Assembly (NCBI RefSeq): GCF_016918765.2
Contig: NZ_CP092104.1
Span: 3,100,001-3,164,000 of the forward strand
From: Flagellatimonas centrodinii
GTDB taxonomy: Bacteria > Pseudomonadota > Gammaproteobacteria > Nevskiales > Nevskiaceae
Reading direction: 5' to 3'
DNA length: 64,000 nucleotides
Shown: positions 63,241-64,000 of the stretch, piece by piece
How positions within the stretch are numbered: the first letter of the stretch is position 1
Layout of the letters: every line of letters starts with the position of its first letter
Made by a program: the position numbers and the translations under genes
The notes under the pieces: model-generated
Databases searched by the model: none
Told to the model about the DNA's origin: nothing
What the model saw: only the letters and a program-made list of their open reading frames with translations

Positions 63241-64000
63241 TCACGCCTCCCTTTGACGGAGCCAGTGATGACTGTCAGCGATCATCGCCTCCAGCGGACG
63301 CGCCTGGTAGCCCAACTCCCGTTCGGCCTTGCGGCTGCTGCAATACAGATTCTCTGAAAGCAGGGCCACGGCTTCACGCGTGATGTCAGGTTCACGGCGA
63401 AACAGCACCGATGCCAGCTCCTCAACCTGTGCATACCGATGCAGGACCGCTGGCGGCATCATCCAGACCCGTCGTTTGACACCAAGCTCGCCGGCGATCG
63501 CCTTGACCAGACCGACGTAGCTGGTCTGGGCACCACCCAACAGATAGTTCTGGCCAACCCGCCCCCGCTCCGCCGCCGCGATCAGCATGCGCGCCACCTC
63601 CTCGGCATGACAAAAACTGCCGCCGCCGGGCGGCATGGCCGGCGTCCGGTGCTGACGAACCAGGCGGAACAAGCGGGCCCAGTTGTGAAGATCGTAGGCA
63701 CCCATGGTATTGCTGGGGTTGACAATCACCGCCGCCAACCCGGCGGTAATACCGCGACGTACCTCGCGCTCCGCAAGGGCCTTGCTGCGCACATAGTGGA
63801 TGGCGGAGCTGCTGCCGCGCGTCGGTGTCTCTTCAGTGATCGTACCGCCATGGAGACCGAAGGCGACGATGCTGGACATGTGCACGAAGCGCTGCGCCCG
63901 CGCGGCCAGCGCTGCGCGAACCACATTGCGCGTGCCCTTGACGTTGACACGCATCTGTTCGGCCCGCACCCGCGTCCACAGGCGCGTATTACCCGCCACA
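63241..64000 (-). CDS. NAD-dependent epimerase/dehydratase (5' partial)
   Basis: The C-terminal 250 or so residues of an extended SDR; the gene starts beyond the window, so the nucleotide-binding loop is missing. Visible marks are VNVKGTRNVVRAAL, SSIVAFG, and the catalytic YVRSK (Tyr-x-x-x-Lys), then VNPSNTMGAYD. The layout fits dihydroflavonol-reductase-like or hopanoid-type sugar/steroid dehydrogenases; the substrate is unknown. Confidence 0.85.
   Translation of the reverse strand, partial: VAGNTRLWTRVRAEQMRVNVKGTRNVVRAALAARAQRFVHMSSIVAFGLHGGTITEETPTRGSSSAIHYVRSKALAEREVRRGITAGLAAVIVNPSNTMGAYDLHNWARLFRLVRQHRTPAMPPGGGSFCHAEEVARMLIAAAERGRVGQNYLLGGAQTSYVGLVKAIAGELGVKRRVWMMPPAVLHRYAQVEELASVLFRREPDITREAVALLSENLYCSSRKAERELGYQARPLEAMIADSHHWLRQREA

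Overview
The window is GC-rich, densely coded DNA from a Gammaproteobacterium. An hrcA-grpE-dnaK-dnaJ block, fur facing bamE, rnfH, smpB-ssrA, and DUF1302/DUF1329 lipid-handling genes together suggest the Nevskiales/Solimonadaceae or a neighbouring order; this placement is inferred from gene content and order only. I count 58 protein genes, one tmRNA, and several promoters, operators and terminators. No gap between genes exceeds 300 bases. I see no tRNA, rRNA, IS element or CRISPR array.

Bases 1-21978 are accessory. A forward operon (2-8741, plus an SDR at 8964) encodes a polyketide synthase ending in its own phosphopantetheinyl transferase, an alkaline-phosphatase-superfamily enzyme, a hexapeptide acyltransferase, a free acyl carrier protein and two alpha/beta hydrolases. 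A convergent reverse operon (17487 back to 9704) encodes a TolC-like channel, a membrane protein joining an M50-type scaffold without protease residues to a HlyD adaptor, a probable propeller protein, a sulfotransferase and a lipoprotein that looks like a dead M28 peptidase. Together they resemble an undescribed lipid or polyketide pathway with its own tailoring and export. Next come two small membrane proteins, a cytochrome b561, and a thioredoxin-DUF4266-DUF3570-ApbE operon that runs into a two-component system.

Bases 24057-36601 are mostly core: ppnP, an orphan ParA, the heat-shock block with two sigma-32-like promoters, nadK-recN, fur/bamE, rnfH, a sodium symporter, smpB and ssrA. The 3' end of smpB occurs a second time 92 bases downstream with only synonymous changes, a likely scar of recombination or integration beside ssrA.

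Bases 36616-52447 are accessory or lipid-related. They hold a PF10118 protein, a TetR regulator with a 29-base palindrome upstream, a styrene-oxide-isomerase-like membrane protein, a SnoaL/zinc-ribbon fusion, a lone RND pump, DUF445, an Abi-alpha-like protein, DUF1302, an AraC regulator, DUF1329, an SRPBCC protein and an acyl-CoA ligase. Bases 52604-64000 are housekeeping: dusA, a periplasmic cyclophilin, lpxH, an MFS carrier, deaD, aroC, prmB, SCO1, psd, bepA and a truncated epimerase.
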